A stretch of DNA of 64,000 nt from Allacma fusca (lineage: Eukaryota > Arthropoda > Collembola > Symphypleona > Sminthuridae). The stretch is taken from NCBI GenBank assembly GCA_947179485.1, contig OX359245.1, positions 7,731,001-7,795,000 of the forward strand, given 5' to 3'. Position 1 is the stretch's first letter; each line of letters starts with the position of its first letter. The translations under genes were made by a program, and so were the position numbers. Below, piece after piece: positions 35,146 to 47,525 of this stretch. Below the pieces are notes generated by a model that was not told the origin of the DNA, did no database searches, and saw only the letters and a list, made by a program, of their open reading frames with translations.

Positions 35146-35930
35146 CAGTCAACTCTCTCTATAAGGGAGTACTCTATAAGGGAAAACTCACTATAAGGGA
35201 CATAATTGGTTGGTCCCGGCAAAATACCCATATAACTACATGTATAAGACTCGGCTTATAAGGGATATGTTTATAAGGGAAAACTCCCTATAAGGGAACA
35301 TATTTCAAGGTACGGTGGAGTGGTACACACATTCTATAACGGATTTTCAAAAAATAATTGGTTTTTTCTGCAGTCGCTTCCGCCAGAATTTGGAAACAAA
35401 ACGTGCAAATTACTAATCGTATTTTTGAACTTCAGTTTGCCTCATGCTTGAGTAACCACGATGTCTCGGGAGAGTGATTGTGAACTACAACCGACAATAT
35501 TGTATAAATTTATTATTATTTATTGATCACTAATTAAAATCAAGAAGATTGCAAATAACCGATTTCAAAGCAAGTCAAGGTTGGTTCTCATCTTGAAGAA
35601 TTAGAGAGGACTCATTTCAAATGGAACAGCAACGCATTACTTGCAAGAAATCAAAACGTGGTATTTTGGTAGTTACAACGGTTCAACAGATTTTTGGAGT
35701 TGGATATCAAGAATTAAAAAGGTTACATACCAAAAATTAACAAATATACCTACTACATGTATTTTTTAGTGATTTTTCAATTTTTCATCAGCATGTGTAG
35801 TTACTTTTTGGATAAGTTAGTGTGCTTTCTTTATAGTGGATTTAATTCCGTTATAGCCTATAAGGGACAATCTTTATAAGGGACAAAATATGTCAGTCCC
35901 CAGAATATCCGTTATAGAGAGAGTTGACTG
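35146..35930. mobile_element. pogo/Tigger-like MITE, CTATAAGGGA family
   Basis: Exact inverted termini CAGTCAACTCTCTCTATAA and TTATAGAGAGAGTTGACTG are flanked by TA on both sides (35144-35145, 35931-35932). This is the Tc1/mariner superfamily pattern, and CAGT-type ends are typical of pogo/Tigger. Length 785 bp. CTATAAGGGA words repeat inside both ends in the same direction. No transposase frame is present, so it would need a transposase from elsewhere. Confidence 0.85.
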
Positions 35931-36567
35931 TATATAGTTTGGAATTTAGGTCCAGTTTATAATAAATTCGCTTTATGGACCTGGGTCAAGATTCGATCTC
36001 AGGGGTTAGAATCAGGAATAGAATTCCGGTTTTATTAAGAATCGGAAGGTTTTAAAAAATGTGATGATTCGGCCAGAAAATTTCCTTAAAAACGTTTATT
36101 CCAGAAAATGATTGCCTGTCTTTTATGACAAATATGAGCATGCATCTCAATCGTGCGGAACAAATTTTAGGGAAATAAATTTTCAACAGGGAAGGCTCAG
36201 TAAAGGAAGAATTATGGTGAGGATCAACAGAGGAGCTAGCCTCCTTTCAAATGACATTTTTAATTAGCTTATATATTCATTCCATGTCTTCTCATTCACT
36301 TGTTAATTTCCATTAAATTTTAAACATTTTGAAATTTACCCGAAATTCCGGATTTCCAGATGTCATATCAATTCAGTGAGAATTTAGGATGCAAGATACA
36401 GTCTTGAAACGAAATTATATATTCTGCGTTTACCACAATAATTAACGCCTATCTACTCATCGTTTGCTTATTGTAACACTGAAAATACATGAAGCGGCGT
36501 GGAAGCTCAATTGTTTGTTTTTTAAAATCGTTAATTAGTTAAAGCGGATTGAAAGTTATTATTTAAA
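35931..36567. repeat. Degenerate repeats ending in module A
   Basis: Module A: GTCATATCAATTCAGTGAGA (36361) and GCGTGGAAGCTCAATTGTTT (36497). Nothing else recognised. Confidence 0.5.
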
Positions 36568-36950
36568 AATCATCGCTACGCGATAATTTGGGGCTTCGCG
36601 TAGAGTTGCGTCAACTATGGCCGTCAAAGTTGGTTGAATTTTGAGTTGTTTTACATAGACAATAACCCTTATGGTTGACGTAGCAATATTCGCAAAAACG
36701 TTCATTGAAATCGATTCAGTAGTTATAGAGATAACTGTCATTTGACTTGAAGGTAGAAATTTAAAGAATTATTTTTTCAAAACCCATCCGGCCAATTCCA
36801 ACCAAATACGAATTTAGACTTACTTTTGACGCAAGTAATAATCATAAACAAATTCATTGAAGTCGGTCCAGTAATTTTTGAGTTATCGTGCGGTAAGACA
36901 CACGGACGTACGGACAAGGTTATTTTACTCGGGGGCTGACGCTATTCTAA
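36568..36950 (+). mobile_element. LINE-type 3' tail or related SINE fragment
   Basis: Two internal copies of a CATTGAA..TCAGTAGTT / CATTGAAGTCGGTCCAGTAA phrase (36703 and 36853) and a GACACACGGACGTACGGACA end resemble the 3' untranslated tails common in arthropod non-LTR elements. It lies exactly where module A normally runs into module F, between TTTAAAAA and CTAAAAAACACTTGATTC, so it is an insertion; TAAAAA may be the duplicated target. Confidence 0.5.
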
Positions 36951-39900
36951 AAAACACTTGATTCACTTCTTTATTTTTTCTCACTTCTTTTGTGGCATGA
37001 ATAATTTTCATTGGAATTTAAATTAAGGCTTCATGTTAAAATTTTGTATATTAACCAGTAATTTTCGTTTAAAATTCTGAAATATTCTGCTGTTTTGTAA
37101 CATGCTTGATTGTCATTGGAAGCTTTTTTGTTGTTACAAATCTGAAAAAGGATAAAATAGCAAGTTTGAAATTTTGAAATAAAATTGTGGAATGCACAAT
37201 CTGTCCATTTCCTAGGGAACCAAGTTGCAATATATAACAAGCCCAACAAATAAGCAAAATTAATCCTAGCTTTATTCCAGCTGGATTTCTTTTACCTGTT
37301 AAATACTATTCTAATGGGAATAATGGGATGAGTCCCACTCACAGTTCTGTATCTTAAAGTCATGACACGTGCTTTGGTGTCCTTGTTAATTGCTACAAAG
37401 AAACCTTAAATTTATATTTTTTATGATTTTGAAATTTGACTACAAAAATATTATGTCGGGAATCCAACTTGATCATAAAATTCTGGCTAAAATAATCTTA
37501 AATAAAACTAATTTCAAATAAAACATTTTTTTTTGAAAATATTTTCATTGTCAGTTTTCTCTAGTAAAAAATATTGTAAGTTGTAAATGCTTCGTATAAA
37601 ATTGCTCAACGTAAATGTCTTTGGTTATGGATTTATGTTTGTAATGAAGAGCAAAGATCTTCATCTATAGATGGCATTGACTTTTGACGAATCGTAGCAC
37701 TTTTTACGTATATGTTTTATTACACCCGAGGGGATAATTATGTTAGATCCTGTTTGCGATTGATGCGAGTAATACTTTATTACTCTATTATTTACAATTT
37801 TCTTTATAAACTAACGAGTATTTTCTAGGACCCAAATTATTACAACTGAAAATTATGCGCTGTTTTTATCACAGAAAATGCATAAAGCGGCGTTGAAGCT
37901 CAATTGTTTGTATTTTAAAATCGTAATTACTGTACTGATAATTAAAGCGGATTGAATGCTATTGTTTAAAAGACACTTGATTCACTTAATCATTTTTTCT
38001 CACTTCTTTTCTGGTTTAAATAATTTTCACTGGATTTTAAATTAAGACTTTATGATTAGGTTGTGTATATTAACCGGTGATTTTCGTTTAAAATTCTGAA
38101 ATATACTGCTTTACTGCAGCATGCTTGATTATCATTGGAAGTTTTTTGTTGTTAGAAATCTGAAAAAGGATAAAATCGCAAGTTTGGAATTTTGAAATAA
38201 AATTGTGTAATACACAGTTTGACCATTCCCTAAGGAACCAAATTGCAATATATAACAAGTCCAAGAAATAAGTAAAATAATCCTATCTTGTATGCTATAC
38301 TCGCTAATTAAGCAATGTTAATCTATGTGCCAAGTTTCAACGTTGGTGCTTTCCAATTCCTGATCTATAAAATCACTTTCCACTAACATTCAAAATAGCT
38401 GGAGGGACATGAAACTCCAAATGTTTTCATAATAAGCTACGAACACTCGTTAATAAGTTTGTATTTATATTGTTTTAAAGAAACAGATGATATTGAAAAG
38501 AAGCCCTTTGAAATTAAAGCTATTACAAAGTGCTTGTGACAAAAATATTCGTAAGTTGTAACGGCTAAAGCCAAATCGGCTAAATAAATTATCATTATTA
38601 AATTAAAGCTATTAAAAAACAATATCTTTTCCAAAAAATATTTTTAAAAAAGGAGTTTTTTGGGGGCATAATTCGAACAGTTACTTTCAGAAGCCCGCAT
38701 GTGCGGAACATATCAAAACAACCCAAAAATTTCATTTTTGCTGAATTTTTTAAAAACCTAATTCTTTCAGAAACCGTGACCTATGATACAGCCTGGTAAT
38801 TATTTCTGATTTCCCTATGTATGAAAACTAAAAAATATTAATCCGAACAAAAGGGTTTTCCAAATCAGAGTCACCCATAAATAAAAACACGTGTTAGAAA
38901 TTTTTGCGCAAAGAAGAAGTGAACACCATCAACAAAAATCGAAATTCATATTTCCTTCCAAAATTCAGACAACTCCAGTTGCATATAAATATTTGCAGTG
39001 GGAAATATAAAGGAGCCGGTATTAAAAACTTCATTGAATTGTAATGACAAAATGATTCTCTATTTATACTTGAATGTAGTCAAGAAATTTCTTACTCGAC
39101 TAGCAACTCGAACAGCACTAAAGTTTTGAAAATATAGGCTTGAAGTACCCCGGGATGAAAGAATCAGTTAGATACATCCGCCAACTATTATCTGAATGAA
39201 TGTCTCTGCCACTATTACGATTAACATTTCAAAAGGCGTCGAAATTGTTTACGTTCTTATTCCTCGCCAATCTCTGCTTTACTTTTGTTACAGTACATAT
39301 TCAAAACATGTTCCCGTGAATTTATGTAGGCATCTGTGAGTCCACAGAAATTGAAATAAAATAAATTTAAAATAAATGTTTTTTATTTCAAAATATTCCC
39401 TGTTTTTGTTAGTAAAAATTACTGTAATTTTTAAATGCTTCGGGTAAAATTGCTCAACGTAAATGTCTCTGTGTATAGATTTATGTTTATTATGACGATC
39501 TTAATCTATAGATGGAAGTGACTTTTGATGAATCGAAATTTTATTATAGCCGAGGAGATAATTATGTTACTGTATCGCCCGTTGCGATTGATGCAAACAA
39601 TACTTTAATACTCTATTCTTGACTATTTACTTTATGAGTTCACAAGAGTATTTTCTGAATAAAATTATTATAACCAAATGCAGAATTTTAAAACAGGAAT
39701 TGTTTTTGTCTTCTGTAACCCTGAGAATTTTTTCAAGTTTTGGTTTATAGGAGACTGGATTTCTATTCTGTTTCAGAACAAGAACAACATAATTGTTAAC
39801 GCACAACTCATTTCTCAGAGAATGTGCTCACTTTGGTAGATAAGTGATGTGGACATTTTAAATCTTTACACATATTTTTTTTTAAATGTTCTAAAATGGG

Positions 39901-41018
39901 CAGATTTGTTAAGGTCCTACATAAACACATAAACAAGTCGAGTTTACAGAAGTCTTGCATATAATCTAATTCACGTTAAACTTTTCATCACCCAGCACAA
40001 ATAACTAGCTGGCATGGATGCTTTGCTATTTCAATTTAATTAATTATTTACCTCAATTCTCATGGAGGATAATCACTTCAAGGATTAGTATACCATTGTG
40101 CTTCTATAGATACTGTAATTACATCTGATGTAACATGCTTACTTGAAACATTGAGCCAGAAATTCTAAATATGAATGTTCAACAGTATTTGAGCAGTTTC
40201 ACACGCAGCAACACATCTCAAAATCCAAAATAAACATAGTTGATGTCTTCTTTTATCCATTGCTGATGATTTAACTATTACGTGTAACTCCGGATATTAA
40301 CTAATCTTTTCACTACAAAAAATGACATGTCAAAAAACCGTTTTCGGGGAATAATCTGTAGGATATCCTAGAACTGTAAACATTATCAAAATTTTTCGAA
40401 AATCTGCCTGTCAACTTTAAAGAAATTTTTATTTAGATACACATATGATTCTACTCAATATTTCTGAAGTGGCAGCCAAACTTTATTTTTAGGGGTGAAG
40501 CGTCTGACGTGAAAGCAAAATTTTTTCAAAAGTATTTCATATCGTTTTTCCCATCGAGATAAAACTAGATTGGGTATTTTCCCAGTTGAATTTGAAAACT
40601 AAAGCACCAATGTTTAAATGTAAAATGTTAAAATTTAAGATAAAACTCTGAAGGGAATCCCGCTTGAACATTCGTTTTTACAGTAAGCACATTTCAATAG
40701 AAGCAAATTATCAAGAAATTGCAAATGGCCGCAAGAATTTATTATCTTGCGTTTAATTTGACCACGAATGAAAATCCAGTTTCCAAATTTTAATTTTAAT
40801 CTTTGACTCTACCCGACTAAAAAAATGATTACATCAATATTGAATACGGCTGGAAACCTTTGAATGTTCACAAAAAGTACATCTTTCAAAATTTAGTTTT
40901 TCAAAACGTTCATTGACACTTACTCAATTTCAAATAAATTTGATTAAATTGCAGTTTACACTACACCAATAAACCCCAATTTATAAAACTAAACAGTCTT
41001 TCAAGTTCCCGCCAGTTC
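36951..41018. repeat. Third module block, F-I-K-L then A-F-I-J-K-L-M-N-O-P
   Basis: F at 37051 and again at 38071, I at 37080-37480 and 38110-38300, module A end at 37887, J at 38985, K at 39248, L at 39545, M at 39690, N at 40003, O at 40240 and P at 40475. This is the longest module series in the window. No gene is seen. Confidence 0.65.
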
Positions 41019-41026
41019 GACTAGGC

Positions 41027-41711
41027 CATACCTCGGCAAAAATTTCGAACTCGAACTCGCACTCAGTTAAACGTGTGCAAGGTCTCTAAGCCTCGAACTC
41101 ACTGAGGCACTGAACTCAATGTAATTCGTTGCCTCGAACTCGAACTCGGAGGCTCGTTTATTACCCTTTGGAACTCAGCCTCGAGCTCACCTAAGCCTCA
41201 ATTTCCAGTTTCGTGAAGCAAGTATACTGCCATTTAAATACATCAGTTCAATTAAAAACATTTTTTTACCACGTATTTTTTTAATTTCAACTCTTCGAAA
41301 TAATAATAAGAACGGAAGTAAAATATTATAGTTTATGTATATACAAAAATCAAACGAACATTAGTGCTTTCAGTTTTTTTCATTTTATTTTAAGGGTTTA
41401 AACCATTATTTTGTACACGCTTCATTGACCGAATTCGATAAGAATCAATACGCAGGTATGCACAGCCATCGTTATTCCATAATTTAAATATTTAAGCATA
41501 GATGGAATTAGGAGGTTGGTGTTGGTGAGGTCCACATTTTGAACTCGCACTCATTCATTTGAGTTCTGCCATAAATGATTGGCTCTCAGCCTCAAGTCGC
41601 GGCGGCTGTTAAAACAGCTCCGAACTCGCACTCAAAACCAGATTTTATGGAACTCGAATGTGAGCTGAGTTCGAGTTCGGAACTCAGAACTCATGAGTTC
41701 GCCGAGGTATG
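41027..41711. mobile_element. hAT-like non-autonomous element, AACTCGAACTCG family
   Basis: Inverted termini CATACCTCGGC and GCCGAGGTATG are flanked by exact 8-bp duplications GACTAGGC (41019-41026, 41712-41719). The duplication has the nnnTAnnn form known for the Buster branch of hAT. Subterminal blocks repeat GAACTCGCACTCA-type words on both sides in the same direction. Length 685 bp, no transposase frame. Confidence 0.88.
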
Positions 41712-41719
41712 GACTAGGC

Positions 41720-44145
41720 TCAAACGCTAAAGGTCGAGAAAAATTAGTTTTCTTCATGAGTTAAGTAGACGAAGGTATTTTGGCTATAACAGGTGGCTAT
41801 ATAGCGGATAATTGCATGTCAAATTACGGACAAGTTAGGAAGAATTTACAAATGTCAACTCAAGTAATCTGCAACAATTGAAACTTTGTAATTCTTCCAA
41901 ATTTTTAAATTAAAAAAACTGGTTTTCCTCTAAATATTAGCTCGGATAAGTTCATTGTTGGCGATTTTCTTGCAGTAGTTAGTGAGAAAATAATACTCGT
42001 AATAATATTGTTGTGGGAAAGGGGATGATAAAAACTGTTCATCTCAGTAGGTGTTGGAGGAAAGATGAGAAGAAATCATTTCTACTTTTACTGACAGTTC
42101 CTTTCAATCTTGTAAAAGAATACAAAAAAATTATACTTTTCTCTGGAAATAATAATAATTATGACAATTATTGTCATTACTTTCAACCCAATATTAGCTT
42201 CTATTAGGCCTTCTGTTGGTGAAACAATTTTGATTTCAACAGAAGATTCTGTCCGTTTTGGGAATCCTAGGAAGGAAATAAATGTCCTGATTCTGTCCCG
42301 AAACAATACGATGGGCAATAAATATTATTGTCAAAACAAAAATGTTGGATCCGCTTGAGACCCGAAATATGATGACAATTTTCATGTCCCGAAATTGTCC
42401 CGTTCCGAAATCATCGCGGCTTCCCGTCCCGATCAGAATTTCGAATTACTATTATATGGATTCGTCAGTTTTAACTCTAAACGATATTTCGCCAGATCAT
42501 CTTAAACACTTTTCAATAATTTGTGAATGGTGCACCAGTGTGTATCTATAGGTATAAATCTGTGTAAGCCCAAAAAATATTTCAAGTGGCGTGAAAGTTA
42601 AAATATTTAAACACTAATCAAAGTATACACTGAAAATACGTTTAAAAACACGAATGTCTAGTGTTGCTCCGTATATTTTTCGGATTTTGTTCTATTATAC
42701 CATACGTTAATAATTTGTTTTTCTTCCACAGGCCATACCTTGTCAAATAGTATTAACTTGGAAATGATTTTTTAAAAGTGAGACAAAAGAAAAAAAATAC
42801 ATTAATTTCATTACACTACATATTTCTCTTCCCAAAAATCGTTAGACTAATCTTCGCTAAAATGTCAATGTCTTTTTCTCAATTTGTTAGAATATGTTAC
42901 AAAATTTGTGTCAGAAAATATTTTGACACTCGTTTATTTCAAAAGCTTTCTGGGGAGATATTTGACAGGCATTTGCGTTCATATTTCGTTTTATTACAGT
43001 GATTGAGATTGTATGATTTAGAGTGATTGAGAGTATTGTATGACGTTACAAATATTCGTAAATATTTGTAAATCATTGTTTGTATTTATCTGATGCATAC
43101 ACAGTCCAGATGATTTTTCTCACTCCAATGTGGTTTGAGAATTTTTACAGGAAAATAACAGGAACATTTGCGTCCGGGGAGAGCCAAAAATTATTTATAG
43201 CGGAGTCGAAAAAACAGTTTAAAAAATTATTAATTTTTACTCACTTGTTTTGCTGCTTCAATACATTTTACTGGATTTTAAGCTACGCTTCATGCTCAAA
43301 ATTTGTATTTAAGACTTCAACCTATGGTTCAGGTTTAAAAAACCTTTGCACATGGCTCGATAAAATATATGACTGACCCAGTTCATAAAAAATTGAGCTC
43401 CAGTTCCTACCACTCAAAACTTCGTGTTTGTTTACAACCTTTAAGGTGCCATTCTCCGGAAATTAGAAAACATTAAGATGATCTGTTTTGGACTACATGA
43501 GAAACACAGGCAAAAATTTATAAAAGTCTTAACTTTGGAATTTTAAAATACAAAAGTACAAACACAATTGGACCGTTTCTTAAAGAGCCAACTGGGAAAA
43601 TATCTCAACATTACAAAATAAATAAAAACAATGCTACATTTTTCTCTCTTATAAACTCAAATATTTTCTTGTTCTGCTGTTACAATTTTATCACTGGGTG
43701 TGAACTCAACTTTTACAGAAACAATTACCTCTAGGAGCCAGCGTTTGTACAACAAGCCAAACTTAAATTTTCCTTCAAAAATTTAGGTAACTTCAACTGC
43801 ATTTTATTTGACGTCCAGGTAAAAATGTCATCTTCCAATAAACGTCACGTCTTAGATAACCTATTACTTTGTTAGATACGTTGCCCATGAAAGGAATAGG
43901 AGCTCAAAGCTCTGAATCTTTAATTTCCTCAACTTCTTTCAACATTTGGTGAACTACACCATTCATTCTGGGATTGTGAATTTTTGATTCTTCTCCACAA
44001 TTTGTATTTGTAGTTAAAGACATTGTGTCACAATTATTAAAATTATATCTTCATTCGTTGGCTTTGAAATGATATTGAGATTTCGTTCTCATTCAGGTGA
44101 CGAATTTTGTAAATAAATTACTGCTGGATCCATTTTTATACAGAT
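41720..44145. repeat. Unassigned and degenerate repeat DNA
   Basis: No gene recognised. Near 42360-42450 a CCCGAAATTGTCCCGTTCCG block resembles the subterminal region of the 18.2-kb hAT-like family and may be a fragment. Diverged module F/I/J words occur near 43240-43300, 43540-43610 and 43760. Confidence 0.4.
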
Positions 44146-44700
44146 TGTTAAGCCCTTATTGGCTTTAGGAATGATTATAAGCTAAAATATTCCATACTGC
44201 AACATTGGTGTACATATATGTCATGCAACCTCTGTAAAATGCATTAGGTACCTTTGTTTAGTACATTTCTATTGGTCAGAATAATGTAGGAAATATTCCA
44301 GGAGGTTGGCACATAAGTGCTCACCTCCTTATATAAACCCCAGCCTCTCCAGCCTCAGAGAGACGAGAGAATCCCGAGCCACAGACCAAGAAAGACCAAG
44401 AGACGCGTGAGTACAGTCGAACTGTGTATCCTTTGTATGTACAATATACAATAAAACTATACTGCGTGAGTAAGAAGTTGTACAACATACGCACTTATTT
44501 TACACGGCCGTCGTCTCATCTCTCTCTCACAGCAAGAGTGTGTGCACTCTGCCTGCTGCACATTCCCCCGTTCACTATTTTTAACTCTCTATTCCTTCCT
44601 CCGATAATCTCTCTCCTCTATTTTTCCTATTTTATTCCTTTTAATCCATTTCCTCATATCTGAGCTATATAATCCCCCCTTAATCAAATAATACTTAACA
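44146..44700 (+). repeat. 5' LTR of gypsy 2
   Basis: TG...CA ends, TATATAAA at 44330-44337 and AATAAA at 44450-44455, fitting U3-R-U5. The 79-aa frame that crosses the R/U5 region is present identically in the other LTR and has no protein features. Confidence 0.95.
44330..44337 (+). promoter_or_regulatory. TATA box of the gypsy 2 LTR promoter
   Basis: TATATAAA follows CACCTCCT. Transcription probably starts about 30 bp downstream, near the CTCAGAGAGACGAGAG stretch. The 3' LTR has the same box at 53478-53485. Confidence 0.7.
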
Positions 44701-44774
44701 TGGTGAACGGTGCGCGGTTCTCTTTACTCTGAATTTGTTAATCCAGGTAAAGACGATTCCTAACCTCTCTGCGA

Positions 44775-47525
44775 GTGTGCTCCCGTATAATATTCTTACA
44801 CAAAATCTTTGTGGCGTCCGCCTCTGCCGGAGGCTCTGCCAAAATTTTCTACAACTTCACCCTTTTTCCTACCAAACCCATGTCTCGACAAGAAATCCGA
44901 CTCATAAGAGTAGTCAAATTAAACTCCCGGAGCGAGTTCATTCGGTATAATAACGTCAACTACATTGCCATTCTCCAAAGTGACGCCAACAACGTCGATC
45001 TTAGTTCTACAGAGCAAACTGAAGCGTTAAACAAGTATCCCCACCTAACTGTAGAAAAAGCTATCCGTCAGTTCCGATTTTATAAACTCTTTCGTCAGAA
45101 ACTACCACAATATCTCAACACGGACATCGTACCAGAAACGGTCACCGCCGCGGATTTTGATGTATTATACAAACAACGAAGCCGTATTCCACGGTCAGTA
45201 GACACCTCCACAACCTTGGACGAGACAACTGTAATTCCCGTACCGGACGACACACGAGCTCAAACTCCCCCGAGCACGGACGGAGAAAATACGGAAGGCC
45301 CGACTCCTGAACCTCCGACCACGCCAGACGATTTCAGGTCATTCAACCCGTCCCGAACTTCCACCCCAGCCATCTCTACTGGACCACATGATCCAGCTAA
45401 CGATTCGAACTTCGTTACAACGGAAACTGTAAGCCAAAATTTTAATTTTTCTGAGCATACTATCGTAGCCACCCCAACCGCCACGAATTCCCATCCGGCT
45501 TCCACTCGTCTGTTCAACAACCACAATTATTTCGAGGAAGTTGCCCAGCAACTTGTAGATAGAATCCAATCAAAACAACAGCGGGATCGCTCCGGAACCA
45601 GTATTGTCAATTACCCCTATTATCAACAACTTTTGGGAGACCTCAACTTAACGACAGCATTAACACCCGACCTTAGCTTCCTAAACACCCGAGCAAGTTT
45701 CAACCGTATTGTTGCAAGAATCATTACCATCTTTCGAAATTGGCAAACCCACAGTACCGAACACACGTCATTAATAGAAGAACTACAAGACATTCACGAG
45801 TCCTTGTTAGCTACGGATCTCCTCACCACCGTAACTACATCCACAGCAATCCCCACAACTTCTACTGCAACTGCATCTCATTCTTTTCTCTCTAATCCTA
45901 CTCCTGCGTCTTCCGCTCCACAATTTTATAGTCTGATCCCTCTCACTAATTCTTGGTCAGAAAGGCTCAAAACCTTGACACGACAAAACCAAGATATTAC
46001 CCACCAACTAACCTTAGCCTATTACCTAAGTCTTGTAGATGAGAAAAACCTGATCAATAAGGTCACTCTTTCCAACTTCCCTTTCACATCTCCGGACGCC
46101 TATCGTGAGGCAATTTTTCTATTGCCACAAGAATTTATCTCTGAAGCGACCCGTCAACACCCAACCCTTCTATCTATCCCACCATCCTCCTTTCCTGAAA
46201 GTCCTCAATCAAATCCTCACCAAAACGCTACCACTCCTGATATTGATCCTGACGAACCCACAACTATCATTCCTAATGACGATAATCCACTTTATAATAT
46301 TCACATAACACCTCCTCCTGCGTCACACATTGACATTGATTCCGATTCCGACTCCGAATCCCTTCATTTCACGACAGCCTCTAATAGTGTTTCCTCATCT
46401 CACACTTCATCTCGAGCCTCATCTCCAACTCCATCCATTTCTCCTATTCCTCCCCCCGTTGCACCTCAACCCATCATGGACAATAACAGATTCCTACTTG
46501 ATAAACCAAAATTTTCTCCTTCTGAGCTTTCCTCCGACAATCTCAGAAAATTCTTCTCACGCTGCAATTCTTTCTTTGCAACATTTAATGCTGATGACGC
46601 TACCAAAAAAGCATACATTCAACACCAAATCTCAGATGCCTCACCAACGGGAAAGAACTATCTAGACCACTATTGTGACTTACGCTCCACACAACGTAAA
46701 ACATATGCGCAATTCTGTGATGACATCCTTAATAATATTCCGAAGGATGTACCCGACAGCAAAACCAAAATACTAAACGCTCTCTCAATGACCAAATATG
46801 CCACAGAAACCGCCACAATGTTTGCGCTCCGAGTTAAAGCTGCAGCTGGTTCCGACTGGAACAACTTTCCAGAAACTACAGCAGTGGAATCCATCCGAGA
46901 AAAATTGGACCCTACAGTCAAAATCTTTCTTCAGCGGCACAATGCAAAAATCCGTAATTTTGCCCATTTACTAGATGGTCTCAAAGCTTATGAAACCTGT
47001 GCGCCTCAAAATCCACAAGAGCAAGCTACTGCTACTCCACAGCTTCCATCAACTTTGGTTGACAAGCTCGACGCCGTTCTAGAAAGGCTCGACAAACTGG
47101 AATCTACAAATACAGCTATAATGGCTGTCTCCAACCAGATGCCCCAACCCAGACGCCAGTACTCATCAAACTTTGCACAAGGACAAAATTCCAATCCTTC
47201 CAATTCTATCGTATGCTACAGATGCAACAAGCCTGGCCATATAGGTAGACAATGCCCTACCATTACTGCCCAACCACAAGGACAGACAACTGCCTCTACA
47301 GTTATTTGTGAACGATGCTCAAGACCCGGCCATCAGACCAAATTCTGCCGTCAGCACCTTCCCATGCACTACACAGATTACGGCAATTTTCTTGCCGCAA
47401 GACGACAACAAAGAGAACAACAAACCCAGAATTTAAACTCGCCAGGGCAGGCTGCCCTAGGCCTGCCCACAAGCAACTTACGAGCATTACCAGCTCCAGA
47501 AACTCAAGCCTCCAACCGAAATTAA
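44775..47525 (+). CDS. gag: gypsy 2 Gag, two zinc knuckles
   Basis: The open frame gives 916 residues from the first ATG, but the ATG at 44880 (MSRQEIRLIR, residue 36) looks a better start because the first 35 residues are low-quality leader. A long Ser/Thr/Pro-rich region fills about residues 130-560. A capsid-like part follows (about 570-760, with the KPKFSPSELS stretch), then two CCHC knuckles, CYRCNKPGHIGRQC and CERCSRPGHQTKFC, near residues 815 and 848. This is unusually long for a gypsy Gag, because of the N-terminal extension. A -1 frameshift site near the end (47432-47438) leads into pol. Gag forms particles and packages RNA. Confidence 0.9.
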   Translation: MCSRIIFLHKIFVASASAGGSAKIFYNFTLFPTKPMSRQEIRLIRVVKLNSRSEFIRYNNVNYIAILQSDANNVDLSSTEQTEALNKYPHLTVEKAIRQFRFYKLFRQKLPQYLNTDIVPETVTAADFDVLYKQRSRIPRSVDTSTTLDETTVIPVPDDTRAQTPPSTDGENTEGPTPEPPTTPDDFRSFNPSRTSTPAISTGPHDPANDSNFVTTETVSQNFNFSEHTIVATPTATNSHPASTRLFNNHNYFEEVAQQLVDRIQSKQQRDRSGTSIVNYPYYQQLLGDLNLTTALTPDLSFLNTRASFNRIVARIITIFRNWQTHSTEHTSLIEELQDIHESLLATDLLTTVTTSTAIPTTSTATASHSFLSNPTPASSAPQFYSLIPLTNSWSERLKTLTRQNQDITHQLTLAYYLSLVDEKNLINKVTLSNFPFTSPDAYREAIFLLPQEFISEATRQHPTLLSIPPSSFPESPQSNPHQNATTPDIDPDEPTTIIPNDDNPLYNIHITPPPASHIDIDSDSDSESLHFTTASNSVSSSHTSSRASSPTPSISPIPPPVAPQPIMDNNRFLLDKPKFSPSELSSDNLRKFFSRCNSFFATFNADDATKKAYIQHQISDASPTGKNYLDHYCDLRSTQRKTYAQFCDDILNNIPKDVPDSKTKILNALSMTKYATETATMFALRVKAAAGSDWNNFPETTAVESIREKLDPTVKIFLQRHNAKIRNFAHLLDGLKAYETCAPQNPQEQATATPQLPSTLVDKLDAVLERLDKLESTNTAIMAVSNQMPQPRRQYSSNFAQGQNSNPSNSIVCYRCNKPGHIGRQCPTITAQPQGQTTASTVICERCSRPGHQTKFCRQHLPMHYTDYGNFLAARRQQREQQTQNLNSPGQAALGLPTSNLRALPAPETQASNRN

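Noticed and set aside
44424-44663. 79-aa frame in the 5' LTR, repeated at 53572-53811
   Set aside because: Identical because the LTRs are identical. It crosses promoter/leader sequence and has no protein features.
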